From NCBI RefSeq assembly GCF_900188435.1, contig NZ_FYFA01000001.1:930001-994000 (forward strand): DNA of 64,000 nt, read 5' to 3'. Positions within the stretch are counted from its first letter, which is position 1, and every line of letters begins with the position of its first letter. Source of the stretch: Marinobacter sp. es.048 (lineage in GTDB: Bacteria > Pseudomonadota > Gammaproteobacteria > Pseudomonadales > Oleiphilaceae). Below the pieces are notes generated by a model, which was given only the letters and a program-made list of their open reading frames with translations, made no database searches and was not told the DNA's origin. A program made the position numbers and the translations under genes. Below, piece by piece: positions 24,956 through 33,961 of the stretch.

Positions 24956-26401
24956 CTAGCGGATAAAGAACTTGTAAACCAGCTTGTGCGCAGTCGTCCC
25001 GTGGGGCGCGTAAACAAACTTGCCGCTGTTGAATTTCTGCTTGGTGAAAATGGCACGGTGGTGGGAGAAGGTCAGGAACCCTTCGCGGCCATGATAGTGA
25101 CCCATGCCGGAATCGCCAATGCCACCAAACGGCAGATCGTCCTGGGCAACGTGCATCAGCGAATCGTTGATACACATGCCGCCGGAGTGGGTGTTATCCA
25201 CCATTTGCTGCTGCTGGGTCTTGTCGTATCCGAAGAAATACAGGGCCAGCGGCCGTGGGCGATCGTTGATGTAATGGATTGCCTCATCCAGATTGCCGTA
25301 ACTGACGATCGGCAGAATCGGACCAAAGATTTCATCCTGCATCAGCTTCATGTCCGGCGTGGTTTTCAGAACCAGCGTCAGCGGTATCTTGCGGGTGCCA
25401 TCCTTCAGGTTCTCCCGGGCAGGATTGATCTCCACCAGCTCGGCACCTTTCTCACGGGCGTCATCAAGGTAACCCTTTAGACGATCGTACTGCCGCTCAT
25501 TGATGATGGCGGTGAAATCGTCGTTGTCCCGCAGGCTCGGATACATCTCAGAGAAGCGGGCGCGGAATTCGTCGACAAACGACTGTACCCGGTCGGCGGG
25601 GCACAGGACATAGTCTGGCGCTACGCAGGTCTGGCCAGCGTTGAACGCCTTGCCGAAGGCAATTCGCTGGGCGGCGTCTTCCATCGGTACATCCGGAGAG
25701 ACCACGGCCGGAGATTTGCCACCCAGCTCGAGGGTGACCGGGGTCAGGTTCTCCGCTGCTGCCTTCATTACCAGCTTGCCCACCGAAGTGGAGCCCGTAA
25801 ACAGCAGGTGATCAAAGGGACGTGACGAGAAGTCCGCAGCCACGTCGGCCTCACCATTAATGACCGAGACCAGGTCCTCCGGGAAGCTGGCTTCGATCAG
25901 CTCTTTGAACAGGGCCGAGGTGTGGGGTGTGTATTCGGACATCTTGATCATGGTGCGGTTGCCCGCAGCCAGGGATGCGACCAGGGGGCCTACCGCCAGA
26001 TACAGGGGGTAGTTCCAGGGCACGATCACGCCGACCACACCCTTGGGTTGGTAGTGGACCTTGTTGCTGGCGGGTTGGAACAGCATGGATACGTGGCGTT
26101 TGGACGGCTTCATCCAGCCGCTCAGGTTTTTCAGGGTGTAGTTGATGCCCTGGATCGACGGCATGACTTCGGCAATCAGCGATTCGTCTTTAGAGCGGCA
26201 GCTGAAATCGCGGTCGATGGCATCCAGGAGCCGATCCTGGTTGCCCAACAGTACCCGCTTGAGTCGTTTCAGGTTCTCCTGTCGCTCGGCCAGGGAAGGC
26301 ATGGGATTGTTGCGAAACGCCTTTTTCTGATCCTCAAACACTCGGTGAGTGTGCTGGATCTGTTTCTTGCTCTCGGTGAGCTGGACGACAGTGGCTCCCA
26401 T
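24956..26401 (-). CDS. calB: Coniferyl-aldehyde-type aldehyde dehydrogenase
   Basis: NAD(P)-dependent aldehyde dehydrogenase of 481 residues that oxidises aldehydes to acids. The catalytic Glu is in LELGGKSP and the catalytic Cys in FNAGQTCVAPDY (near residue 255); IVPWNYPLYLAVGPL is the cofactor loop region. The family includes coniferyl-aldehyde dehydrogenase CalB and the closely similar fatty-aldehyde enzymes; here, in a lipid- or hydrocarbon-oriented genome, a fatty-aldehyde substrate is equally plausible. ATG at 26401 behind GAGGAG. A TetR gene is transcribed divergently from a shared operator region. Confidence 0.85.
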   Translation of the reverse strand: MGATVVQLTESKKQIQHTHRVFEDQKKAFRNNPMPSLAERQENLKRLKRVLLGNQDRLLDAIDRDFSCRSKDESLIAEVMPSIQGINYTLKNLSGWMKPSKRHVSMLFQPASNKVHYQPKGVVGVIVPWNYPLYLAVGPLVASLAAGNRTMIKMSEYTPHTSALFKELIEASFPEDLVSVINGEADVAADFSSRPFDHLLFTGSTSVGKLVMKAAAENLTPVTLELGGKSPAVVSPDVPMEDAAQRIAFGKAFNAGQTCVAPDYVLCPADRVQSFVDEFRARFSEMYPSLRDNDDFTAIINERQYDRLKGYLDDAREKGAELVEINPARENLKDGTRKIPLTLVLKTTPDMKLMQDEIFGPILPIVSYGNLDEAIHYINDRPRPLALYFFGYDKTQQQQMVDNTHSGGMCINDSLMHVAQDDLPFGGIGDSGMGHYHGREGFLTFSHHRAIFTKQKFNSGKFVYAPHGTTAHKLVYKFFIR

Positions 26402-26506
26402 GATGCTTTCTCCTCGTCGGTCCCGATCAGAGTCCGTCGGCGACCTGTTATTCCAGATATTGAACGGTTGGCGAAAAAGTGTTCAATTTGCGTATAAGGG
26501 TATTAT

Positions 26507-26522
26507 TAGAGTATATACTCTA
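26507..26522. promoter_or_regulatory. Palindromic operator between the aldehyde dehydrogenase and tetR
   Basis: TAGAGTATATACTCTA is a perfect 16-base palindrome in the 192-base divergent intergenic region. It is the obvious candidate binding site for the adjacent TetR protein, controlling both genes. Confidence 0.6.
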
Positions 26523-26593
26523 GTGAGTCAAGCGGAGGCGGGTGGCGAATCAGGCCATCTGTGAGCTGAACAACAACAAACGCCGACGGGTCT

Positions 26594-27268
26594 ATGAAGA
26601 CAAGAGACAAAATTCTGCTTTCCAGCCTGGAGCTGTTTAACGAACGGGGCGAGCGCAACGTCACCACCAATCACATTGCCGCGCACCTGGCCATCTCGCC
26701 GGGCAACCTCTATTACCATTTTCGGAACAAGTCGGACATCATTTACGAAATCTTCCTGGAATACGAAAAGCTGGTAGATTTCTATCTGGATATTCCGGAA
26801 GACCGGGCCATGACTCTGGACGACATGACCTTCTACCTGGAGTCGGTCTTTGACGGTCTCTGGAGTTACCGGTTCTTCCACCGGGACCTGGAGTACCTCC
26901 TGGACAGCGATCAGAGACTGCGCCAGGACTATCGCAATTTTACCAACCGCTGCCTGACATCAATCAGTCGGATCTTCGAGAAACTGGCGGAAGCGGGCAT
27001 TATTGAACCCCAGGAAGAAGATCTCCGATCGGCCATGTCGCTGAATGTGTGGCTGGTAATTACCAACTGGATGGCGTTCCTCAAAACGGCCCATGCAGCC
27101 GAGGAATCCGCCTGCCTTACACTCACAGAGCTGAAGCAGGGTATCTACCAGGTGCTGACCCTCGAGATTCCCTATCTGACTCCGGCGTACCGCGAACGCG
27201 TGATGGCCTTGAGAGAAAAATATCGGCCAGCATTGCATGGCCGGGATGATCTGGGCGCCACGCTGTAA
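26594..27268 (+). CDS. TetR-family regulator divergent from the aldehyde dehydrogenase
   Basis: 224-residue repressor. N-terminal HTH (residues ~5-52) with ISPGNLYYHFRNKSDIIYEIF, the form typical of TetR proteins that control fatty-acid or alcohol/aldehyde genes. The C-terminal half has several Trp and Tyr residues suited to a hydrophobic ligand pocket. The most likely target is the divergent dehydrogenase. ATG at 26594; upstream ribosome-binding site is weak (ACGGG). Confidence 0.9.
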   Translation: MKTRDKILLSSLELFNERGERNVTTNHIAAHLAISPGNLYYHFRNKSDIIYEIFLEYEKLVDFYLDIPEDRAMTLDDMTFYLESVFDGLWSYRFFHRDLEYLLDSDQRLRQDYRNFTNRCLTSISRIFEKLAEAGIIEPQEEDLRSAMSLNVWLVITNWMAFLKTAHAAEESACLTLTELKQGIYQVLTLEIPYLTPAYRERVMALREKYRPALHGRDDLGATL

Positions 27269-27418
27269 GTGAAACCCGAAAAGCTGATCAAAAAACGATC
27301 TATTCTGGAACTTTCGTCGAAAACGCTGATCACACTGGGTGACGTTGGGAATTCGGACATTCCTTGCGTCTCCTGAGTGCGATCTCAGGTTTTAGCACGT
27401 CGCAAACCCTGACGTTTC

Positions 27419-27450
27419 ACCGGTCTGCTATCTGGCAGGCCGGTTTTTTT
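27419..27450 (+). terminator. Intrinsic terminator downstream of tetR
   Basis: Stem ACCGGTCTGC / GCAGGCCGGT (one G-T pair), followed by a T8 run. It is 150 bases after the tetR stop and just before the convergent engB stop. A smaller stem CCTGAG/CTCAGG plus TTTT at about 27372-27393 may be an earlier terminator. Confidence 0.75.
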
Positions 27451-27457
27451 TGTCCGT

Positions 27458-28105
27458 TCAGATCTTTGCGCCTTCTTCCCTGGAATGACCTTCTAACCAG
27501 TCGATCAACGCCTCCCTGCATTGATCGACGCCTCGCTTTGACGTTGCGGAGAACATGATCAGATGCTCGACGCAGGTGTACGCTTTCAGGTTCTTGGCAA
27601 TCCCCAGCATGGCGGTTTTGGCCTGGCCGAACTTCAGTTTGTCTGCCTTGGTGGCCAGAATCATCAGCGGCAGGTTGTTATGCTCGCACCATTCCACCAT
27701 CATTTGGTCGAAATCGGTTAGCGGGTGGCGGATGTCCATCACCAGAACCAGGCCACGCAGGCAGCGCCGGTCATTCAGATAGTGGCCGAGGTGCTGTTGC
27801 CAGTCGTCTTTCATGTCCCTGGATACTTTGGCGTAGCCGTATCCTGGTAGATCGACCAGGCGGCAGTGCTCGCGGTTGAGAGAGAAGAAGTTGATCAGCC
27901 GTGTGCGTCCGGGGGTCTTACTGGTCCTGGCCAGCTTGCCGTTGGCGGTGATTGCATTAAGCGCGCTGGACTTGCCGGCGTTGGAGCGGCCGGCAAAGGC
28001 GACTTCGGCGCCGAAATCGGGCGGACACTCATCCAGACGGGAAGCGCTGATGAGAAATCGGGCGCTGTTAAAAGAAAGGCTTTTTTGAGTCAGATCAGAG
28101 TCCAC
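27458..28105 (-). CDS. engB: Ribosome biogenesis GTPase EngB (YsxC/YihA)
   Basis: Essential GTPase for large ribosomal subunit assembly. G1 is [13 protein letters not shown]2/T is in [11 protein letters not shown]3 is DLPGYG, and G4 is TKADKL. 215 residues, typical. The start is a GTG at 28105; AAAGGAAAG lies ~12 bases upstream, rather far but usable. It diverges from cytochrome c4, an arrangement also known in Pseudomonas. Confidence 0.94.
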   Translation of the reverse strand: MDSDLTQKSLSFNSARFLISASRLDECPPDFGAEVAFAGRSNAGKSSALNAITANGKLARTSKTPGRTRLINFFSLNREHCRLVDLPGYGYAKVSRDMKDDWQQHLGHYLNDRRCLRGLVLVMDIRHPLTDFDQMMVEWCEHNNLPLMILATKADKLKFGQAKTAMLGIAKNLKAYTCVEHLIMFSATSKRGVDQCREALIDWLEGHSREEGAKI

Positions 28106-28148
28106 AGCGGTTGGCTTTCCTTTGGATTTCAGTTATCAGGGATTAATG

Positions 28149-28154
28149 TATAAT
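28149..28154 (+). promoter_or_regulatory. Candidate -10 box for cytochrome c4
   Basis: TATAAT, a perfect -10 hexamer within an AT-rich stretch (GGGATTAATG before it), 128 bases upstream of the cytochrome start. A convincing -35 is not visible (TTTCAG at 16 bases is the nearest), so an activator may help. Confidence 0.45.
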
Positions 28155-28281
28155 GCTACACCAATTCCGGGCGGCGCGCTGCGCGCGACCGCTGTCAGCC
28201 CCGGTTTTGAGCCTGACTGGTCAGCGCCTGCCGGCTGCATAGCGAAGAATACCCTTAAAAGATGAGAGAAGCGGAGCGAGC

Positions 28282-28890
28282 ATGAAAAAACTGATCGCAG
28301 GAGTAGTTCTCGGTGTTGGCCTAACGGCGATGGCGCACGGGGCGGGAGATCCTCAAGCAGGCGAACAGAACGCAGCGGTATGTGCCGGTTGTCACGGCCA
28401 GAATGGTGCCAAGCCCATTATGGGATCTTATCCCAAGCTGTCCGGTCTGGGCGAAAAATACCTGTATCGCCAACTGGTGTTGATCAAGGACAAAGAGCGG
28501 AATATCGCGGAAATGACCGGTATTCTGGATAACATGAACGATCAGGATCTGCAGGATCTGGCAGCTTATTTCAGCGACCAGGAAATGGTTGTTGGTCAGG
28601 CCGATCCAGATCTCGTTGATCAGGGTGCGGCATTGTACCGTGGCGGCAACATGGCGACTGGTGTCCCAGCCTGTGCGGGCTGTCATAATCCGCAAGGTGT
28701 CGGTAACGAGCCGGCCGGTTACCCTGCGCTCGGCGGCCAGAACGCAGAGTACCTGATCAAGCAATTGAATGCCTACCGCGATGGTACTCGGGATTCTGGC
28801 GCCAACGCATCGATCATGATGGACGTTGCCTCGAAGCTGACCGATGCCGAGATCGAAGCGGTCTCCAGCTACATCTCCGGCCTGAACTAA
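28282..28890 (+). CDS. cc4: Diheme cytochrome c4
   Basis: Periplasmic electron carrier, with two cytochrome c domains, that links the bc1 complex to terminal oxidases. Signal peptide of ~20 residues ending AHGAG. Heme-binding motifs are CAGCH (near residue 36) and CAGCH (near residue 132), with downstream Met ligands in NIAEMTGIL and IMMDV regions. 202 residues. ATG at 28282 with AAGCGGAGC upstream. Followed by a strong terminator. Confidence 0.94.
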   Translation: MKKLIAGVVLGVGLTAMAHGAGDPQAGEQNAAVCAGCHGQNGAKPIMGSYPKLSGLGEKYLYRQLVLIKDKERNIAEMTGILDNMNDQDLQDLAAYFSDQEMVVGQADPDLVDQGAALYRGGNMATGVPACAGCHNPQGVGNEPAGYPALGGQNAEYLIKQLNAYRDGTRDSGANASIMMDVASKLTDAEIEAVSSYISGLN

Positions 28891-28909
28891 GCCGCTGGTC
28901 TGTGGTGAG

Positions 28910-28936
28910 AAACCCCGCCTGGTGCGGGGTTTTTTG
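28910..28936 (+). terminator. Intrinsic terminator after cytochrome c4
   Basis: Stem AACCCCGC / GCGGGGTT with a 4-base loop, then a run of T. Confidence 0.88.
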
Positions 28937-29033
28937 TTGCCTTTCGTTTCTGTAACTGCCGACCTGTGGAACTTTTCAGGTACGCTGGGTCATAATCCTC
29001 CCAAAACGATATTCAGATAACCGGAGATTTTTC

Positions 29034-29669
29034 ATGTTTCGATCCTTCAGAACGGCTTTCCTGCTTCTATTGGCGCTGTCTGTTTCTGGCTTGGCCAACG
29101 CCGCAGAGTGGAAAGAAGGAACCCATTACAACCGGTTGGAAAACCCGGTAAGAACCAACAGCAATTCCGGTGTCGAGGTAGCGGAAGTCTTCTGGTACGG
29201 CTGCCCCCATTGTTACAACTTCAAGCCCCTTGTTGAGGAGTGGGCGGCCAATGCGCCTGATTACGTCAATTACGTGAAGATCCCGGCGGCACTGGGCCGA
29301 AACTGGGAGCCCCACGCCTACGCCTTTTACGCCCTGGAAGCTATGGGTGAACTCGACAAGGTGCACGATGCCCTGTTCGATGCGCTTGCTGGTGAGCGCC
29401 GCCCCCTGAATACGCCAGAAGCCCTGGCCGACTTTGTCGCGGATTATGGCGTGGATCCTGATGAATTTGTCAGCACCTACAAAAGCTTTGGTGTGAATGC
29501 CCGAATGCAGAAAGCCCAGTCGAAAATCCGCGGCGCGCGCATCACCGGAACTCCGACTATGCTGGTTAATGGCAAGTACACTGTCAGTGCATCTATGGCC
29601 GGCAATCATGAGGCCGTTCTGGACGTGGTGGACTACCTGGTCGCCAAAGAACGAGGTGAGGTGGAGTAA
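29034..29669 (+). CDS. dsbA: Thiol:disulfide interchange protein DsbA
   Basis: Periplasmic oxidase that forms disulfides in exported proteins. Signal peptide (residues ~1-23, ending ANAAE). Thioredoxin-fold active site WYGCPHCYNF with the CPHC motif near residue 57, and the cis-Pro in RITGTPTMLVNG near 175. 211 residues. ATG at 29034 after GGAGATTTTTC. Cytochrome c4-dsbA order is typical of Pseudomonas relatives. Confidence 0.95.
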   Translation: MFRSFRTAFLLLLALSVSGLANAAEWKEGTHYNRLENPVRTNSNSGVEVAEVFWYGCPHCYNFKPLVEEWAANAPDYVNYVKIPAALGRNWEPHAYAFYALEAMGELDKVHDALFDALAGERRPLNTPEALADFVADYGVDPDEFVSTYKSFGVNARMQKAQSKIRGARITGTPTMLVNGKYTVSASMAGNHEAVLDVVDYLVAKERGEVE

Positions 29670-29728
29670 ACCGCGCCAAGACGTCAGAGCCGAGTACAAC
29701 AAACAGCCGGCCGGTTGAGACCGCCACT

Positions 29729-30589
29729 ATGTACAAGCATTTAAGAAAGCAGTTGAATGGCATCCTGAAGCCGGCCGGCGGGCCCAGGGGTGCCTGCTCA
29801 GGGACCGAACATGTTCCCGAGTTTGAGCCACAGCGACACATTCGCCTGCTGACCTTCAATATCCAGGTTGGTATCAATACGTCGTCCTACCGTCACTACC
29901 TCACGCGTAGCTGGCAGCACATACTGCCTCACCGCAACCGCATCGAGAACCTGGACCGGATTGCATCCCTGTTGCGCGGGTACGACGTGGTGGCCTTGCA
30001 GGAGTGTGATGGGGGCAGTCTGCGAAGTGGCTATATCAACCAGGTGCAGTATCTGGCCGAAGCCGCTGGCATTCCCTACTGGTACCAGCAGCTGAACCGG
30101 AATCTCGGGCAGATTGCCCAGCACAGTAACGGTCTGTTAAGTCGGTACCGTCCGCTGGACGTTACCGAACATAAATTGCCGGGTCTTATCCCGGGGCGGG
30201 GCGCCATCATAGCGAGGTACGGAACCGAGCATGATCCGCTTGTACTGGTGCTAATGCATCTTTCCCTTAGCAAGACGGCCCAGCAGCGGCAGTTGGGCTA
30301 TATCCGGGAGTTGATTGCGGATTACCGGCATGTGGTCCTGATGGGAGACATGAATGCCCACGCCGAGCAGCTGCTTACCCAGACGCCCCTGAAGCAGACC
30401 GATCTGGTGCCCTTGCCAGACACCGCCCACAGTTTTCCAAGCTGGCGGCCAGAGAAGGCCCTTGATCATATTCTGGTAAGTCCTTCACTGCAGATCCGGC
30501 GCTCGGAAGTGGTTAGCTATCCTATGTCGGATCACCTGCCTATTGCCATGGATGTGGCGCTACCTGAGGGCTATCTGGAGAAGTTCTGA
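29729..30589 (+). CDS. Endonuclease/exonuclease/phosphatase (EEP) family hydrolase
   Basis: 286-residue Mg-dependent phosphohydrolase of the DNase I-like fold. Motifs: LLTFNIQVG (Asn, near residue 45), ALQECDGG (catalytic Glu, near 90), MHLSLSKTAQ, LMGDMNAHAEQ (Asp/Asn, near 205), LDHILVS and the terminal SDHLPIAMDV with the catalytic His. No signal peptide, so cytosolic. The substrate (nucleic acid, phospholipid or other phosphodiester) cannot be told. It follows dsbA by 59 bases, perhaps on the same transcript. Confidence 0.88.
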   Translation: MYKHLRKQLNGILKPAGGPRGACSGTEHVPEFEPQRHIRLLTFNIQVGINTSSYRHYLTRSWQHILPHRNRIENLDRIASLLRGYDVVALQECDGGSLRSGYINQVQYLAEAAGIPYWYQQLNRNLGQIAQHSNGLLSRYRPLDVTEHKLPGLIPGRGAIIARYGTEHDPLVLVLMHLSLSKTAQQRQLGYIRELIADYRHVVLMGDMNAHAEQLLTQTPLKQTDLVPLPDTAHSFPSWRPEKALDHILVSPSLQIRRSEVVSYPMSDHLPIAMDVALPEGYLEKF

Positions 30590-30600
30590 GCGGCATAGAC

Positions 30601-30640
30601 CCACAAAAAAGCCCGGCGCATTGGCCGGGCTTTTTTGTGG
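30601..30640. terminator. Bidirectional terminator between the EEP gene and rpmG
   Basis: CCACAAAAAAGCCCGGC and GCCGGGCTTTTTTGTGG form a long perfect inverted repeat around a short loop, with A-run and T-run on either side. It ends two convergent units. Confidence 0.92.
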
Positions 30641-30655
30641 CTGCCGGATCAGGAA

Positions 30656-30811
30656 TTACTTGATCTTGGCTTCCTTGTACGCAACGTGCTTGCGGACAAC
30701 CGGATCGTACTTTTTGATCTCGATTTTTTCCGGCGTGTTACGCTTGTTCTTCTTGGTCGTGTAGAAGTGACCAGTACCTGCTGATGAAACCAGCTTGATT
30801 TTCTCGCGCAT
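30656..30811 (-). CDS. rpmG: 50S ribosomal protein L33
   Basis: 51-residue ribosomal protein, below the usual ORF length cutoff. The sequence starts [14 protein letters not shown] and ends with the basic [23 protein letters not shown] is the conserved core. No zinc-binding Cys pairs, so it is the C-minus (zinc-independent) form. ATG at 30811 behind AAGGAG. It is 11 bases downstream of rpmB. Confidence 0.95.
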   Translation of the reverse strand: MREKIKLVSSAGTGHFYTTKKNKRNTPEKIEIKKYDPVVRKHVAYKEAKIK

Positions 30812-30822
30812 GATGCGGCTCC

Positions 30823-31059
30823 TTAAAATTTCTCGCCGCGGGCACGAAGATCGGCCAGCACAGCGTCAATGCCTTTTTTATCGATGATGCGCATGCCCTT
30901 GGTGGATACGCGCAGCTTCACGAAACGCTTCTCGGACTCAACCCAGAAACGATGGTTCTGCAGATTCGGCAGAAAACGACGACGAGTGTGGTTCATCGCG
31001 TGGGAAACGTTGTTACCGGATACCGGACGCTTACCGGTAACCTGACAAACTCTGGACAT
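30823..31059 (-). CDS. rpmB: 50S ribosomal protein L28
   Basis: 78-residue ribosomal protein. [12 protein letters not shown] at the start and the [12 protein letters not shown] core identify it. The reading frame is open to 31089, but the ATG at 31059, preceded by GGAGGC, gives the standard protein. rpmB-rpmG form the usual two-gene operon next to radC and coaBC. Confidence 0.95.
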   Translation of the reverse strand: MSRVCQVTGKRPVSGNNVSHAMNHTRRRFLPNLQNHRFWVESEKRFVKLRVSTKGMRIIDKKGIDAVLADLRARGEKF

Positions 31060-31273
31060 ACTTGCCTCCGACCTGAGCAATGGTCTCAATAATACGAATT
31101 CGTTTTTAATGCGTCTCTGGTTGCTAAGGAGCCGTTACGCCCCCATTCGCGCCTCTAAACTGAACGCTGCTCGCCAGACGCCGCCAGAAAGGGACGCTTT
31201 TATACCAGAACTCACCCCCCAACGCAAAAAATTGTTGGGAATTTGGCCAGTTTTCCGGCATTGACGTGCACCG

Positions 31274-31301
31274 TTATCCACCAGGCTTTATCCACCAGGC
31301 T
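31274..31301. repeat. Tandem 14-bp repeat resembling DnaA boxes
   Basis: Two adjacent exact copies of TTATCCACCAGGCT, immediately after the radC stop codon. Each begins with TTATCCACC, one base different from the DnaA consensus TTATCCACA. It may be a chance duplication or a titration site. Confidence 0.5.
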
Positions 31302-31976
31302 TTACAGCAGCCCCCGTTCAGCGAGCGATATTACCTCACCATGGCCAACAACCATATGGTCAAGAACCCTGATATCCACCAGGCCCAAAGCTTCTTTCAG
31401 CCGACGGGTCAGGGAAATGTCGGCCTGGCTCGGTTCTGCCACGCCTGAGGGGTGGTTGTGTGCGAAAATCACCGCCGCTGCGTTGTCCTCCAGGGCCTGT
31501 CGCACTACTTCCCTTGGATAGACGGCGGCGCCGTCGATGGTGCCCCGGAACAATTCACGGTACTGGATGACGCGATGGCGATTATCCAGGAACAGACCGG
31601 CAAACACCTCGTGGGGATAGGTTCCGAGCCGACTGGTGAGGAACCGTCGGGTATCTTCGGGCGAGCGCAGGGGGTCCCCATGACGCAGCGGTTCGTCCAT
31701 CACCCGCCGGGCCATTTCCATGGCTGCTTGCACCTGGGCATATTTCGCCATTCCCAGGCCTTTTACGTCACAGAACTGGCGTCGGGAGGCGGTCAGCAGT
31801 CCCCGTAGCCCGGAAAATTCCTCAATCAGGAAGCGTGCCAGATCCATGACCGGCATGCCGGTGGTGCCGGTGCGTAAAAATATGGCGAGCAGTTCGGCGT
31901 CGGAGAGGGTTTGCGGCCCGTGGGCGAGCAGGCGTTCCCGCGGACGTTCGTCCGTGGGCCAGGCGGAGTCTGACAT
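31302..31976 (-). CDS. radC: RadC/JAB-domain protein
   Basis: 224-residue protein. An N-terminal helix-hairpin-helix-like part (residues ~20-80, [25 protein letters not shown]) is followed by a JAMM metalloprotease-like domain with the zinc motif [16 protein letters not shown] near residue 170. Long called a DNA repair protein, but the activity is not established. Divergent from coaBC, with an 18-base palindrome in the shared region, as in Pseudomonas gene order. Confidence 0.92.
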   Translation of the reverse strand: MSDSAWPTDERPRERLLAHGPQTLSDAELLAIFLRTGTTGMPVMDLARFLIEEFSGLRGLLTASRRQFCDVKGLGMAKYAQVQAAMEMARRVMDEPLRHGDPLRSPEDTRRFLTSRLGTYPHEVFAGLFLDNRHRVIQYRELFRGTIDGAAVYPREVVRQALEDNAAAVIFAHNHPSGVAEPSQADISLTRRLKEALGLVDIRVLDHMVVGHGEVISLAERGLL

Positions 31977-32050
31977 CTTGGCTTCCTTGCGTTGGTTATT
32001 TCCGGCCCTGGCGCTTCCTGCACCGAGACGGGTATCTCAGGATTACAAAG

Positions 32051-32068
32051 GTTACTTTAAAAAGTAAC
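32051..32068. promoter_or_regulatory. Palindrome in the radC/coaBC divergent region
   Basis: GTTACTTTAAAAAGTAAC has 8-base perfectly complementary arms around AA. It lies 75 bases from radC and 95 bases from the coaBC start. It could be an operator or, read as RNA, a weak hairpin; no regulator is suggested by the neighbours. Confidence 0.45.
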
Positions 32069-32162
32069 AATCGGTAAACGTATGCCTGGCCTGGCAGGCT
32101 GTCGCTGCGGCCTGAGCATGCTATCTTATAAGCCTTTCATTTTATGCGGAAACGGAGCCCCT

Positions 32163-33362
32163 ATGGCCGCCAGACGAATCCTCTTGGGAGTGACCGGTGG
32201 TATTGCCGCCTATAAAAGCGCCGAATTGGTTCGCCAACTGAAGAAGGCAGGCCACGAGGTGCGGGTGGTCATGACCCGTGGGGCAGAAGCGTTCGTGGCA
32301 CCACTGACCTTTCAGGCCCTGAGTGGCGAGCCGGTTCGGACCTCCTTGCTGGATCCTGAAGCGGAAGCTGGCATGGGGCATATCGAGTTGGCGAAATGGG
32401 CCGATCAGGTGGTGATTGCACCGGCGTCGGCAGATTTTATTGCCCGCCTGGCCCAAGGGATGGCGGACGACCTTTTGACCACCGTGTGTTGTGCGACCGA
32501 GGCGCCCATTGCCGTGGTGCCGGCGATGAATCAGGCCATGTGGAGCAACGGCCGCACCCAAAGAAACATCCGTCTTTTGGAAGACGATCCCCAAATCGAG
32601 TTGTGGGGCCCTGACCAGGGTGCCCAGGCCTGTGGCGATACCGGGCCGGGGAGAATGCTGGAGCCGGAGGCCATTCTTGGTCTCCTTGACCACGGTCACT
32701 CAGGAGCGCTCTCCGGCAAGAGGGTGGTGATTACGGCAGGCCCTACCCGTGAACCCATTGACCCGGTCCGTTACATCAGCAATCACAGTTCCGGAAAGAT
32801 GGGTTATGCCCTGGCCGATGTCGCACGCAGGGCAGGCGCCCGGGTGGTTCTCGTCAGTGGTCCGGTGACGTTGACGCCCCCGCACGGTGTCAATGTGCGC
32901 CAGGTGTTAACAGCCGAGGACATGTTGCGGGAAGCCTCGGGTGCAGTGGATGAAGGCTGCGACCTGTTTATCGCGACGGCCGCCGTTGCGGATTACCGCC
33001 CGGAAAACTGCGCCGGGGACAAGATCAAGAAATCCAGTGACGCCATGGCGCTGTCGCTGGTGCGCAACCCGGACACGCTGGCAACCATTGCCGGGCGTGA
33101 CGATGCGCCCTTTACCGTGGGTTTCGCGGCGGAAACCACTGACGTGGCCAGCTATGCCATCGACAAAATGCAACGCAAGAAGCTGAACATGATCGTTGCC
33201 AACGACGTTTCTGCGCCGGGCCTGGGTTTCAACAGTGACAACAATGCGGTAACCGTATTCTGGCCGGGTGGTCAGACGTCAATCGGGCCGGACAGCAAAA
33301 CGAATGTTGCCCGAGAGCTGGTGGCAATGATAGGTGAACATCTTGGTCAGGCCGCTCGCTGA
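32163..33362 (+). CDS. coaBC: Bifunctional phosphopantothenoylcysteine decarboxylase/synthetase
   Basis: Two successive steps of CoA synthesis: CTP-dependent coupling of cysteine to phosphopantothenate (CoaB) and FMN-dependent decarboxylation (CoaC). N-terminal CoaC flavoprotein (residues 1-~185) starts RILLGVTGGIAAYKSAELVRQL and has AMNQAMW; the CoaB domain begins near GKRVVITAGPTREPIDPVR and holds KIKKSS, the CTP-site lysine. 399 residues. ATG at 32163 behind CGGAG; the frame's earlier ATG at 32082 is not favoured. dut follows 42 bases later. Confidence 0.95.
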   Translation: MAARRILLGVTGGIAAYKSAELVRQLKKAGHEVRVVMTRGAEAFVAPLTFQALSGEPVRTSLLDPEAEAGMGHIELAKWADQVVIAPASADFIARLAQGMADDLLTTVCCATEAPIAVVPAMNQAMWSNGRTQRNIRLLEDDPQIELWGPDQGAQACGDTGPGRMLEPEAILGLLDHGHSGALSGKRVVITAGPTREPIDPVRYISNHSSGKMGYALADVARRAGARVVLVSGPVTLTPPHGVNVRQVLTAEDMLREASGAVDEGCDLFIATAAVADYRPENCAGDKIKKSSDAMALSLVRNPDTLATIAGRDDAPFTVGFAAETTDVASYAIDKMQRKKLNMIVANDVSAPGLGFNSDNNAVTVFWPGGQTSIGPDSKTNVARELVAMIGEHLGQAAR

Positions 33363-33404
33363 TTCAGCGAAGCGCACCCGGCACCAAAATCGACAGGACC
33401 CCTC

Positions 33405-33866
33405 ATGAGCAGGAAAAATCTTCAGGTACGTATTCTTGATGACCGCATCGGCAACCAGATTCCCTTTCCCGCATACGCCACCGAAGGCTCTGCCGGCCTT
33501 GATCTCAGGGCCTGCCTGGATGAGCCGCTGACCCTGGAGCCGGGTGATACCCAGCTGATTCGTACGGGGTTGTCGATCCACATTGCAGATCCGTCACTGG
33601 CGGCCATGATCCTGCCCCGAAGCGGGCTAGGGCACAAGCACGGCATTGTGCTTGGCAATCTGGTGGGGTTGATCGATTCGGATTACCAGGGTGAGTTGAT
33701 GGTGTCCTGCTGGAACCGGGGGCGCACCAGCTTTACCGTGGACGTGGGCGAGCGCCTGGCCCAGCTGGTACTGGTACCCGTCGTCCAGGCCGATTTTGAG
33801 GTGGTTTCGGAATTTGACGCCAGCGTTCGCGGTGACGGCGGCTTCGGTTCCACCGGTGCGCAATGA
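33405..33866 (+). CDS. dut: dUTP pyrophosphatase
   Basis: Trimeric enzyme that hydrolyses dUTP to dUMP. Motifs in order: AGLDLRAC (motif 1), [10 protein letters not shown] (2), [13 protein letters not shown] (3), [10 protein letters not shown] (4) and the C-terminal [11 protein letters not shown]-loop-like motif 5. 153 residues. ATG at 33405, upstream GGACCCCTC. Fits the conserved coaBC-dut-algC-argB order. Confidence 0.95.
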   Translation: MSRKNLQVRILDDRIGNQIPFPAYATEGSAGLDLRACLDEPLTLEPGDTQLIRTGLSIHIADPSLAAMILPRSGLGHKHGIVLGNLVGLIDSDYQGELMVSCWNRGRTSFTVDVGERLAQLVLVPVVQADFEVVSEFDASVRGDGGFGSTGAQ

Positions 33867-33961
33867 CCTGAAGGCCGGCCACGCAGAACCGTGTGTCGGC
33901 GTCTATACTTTCCGGATAACTGCTTGTCCAGGACGATAAAATTACAATTGCAGGATGGACT

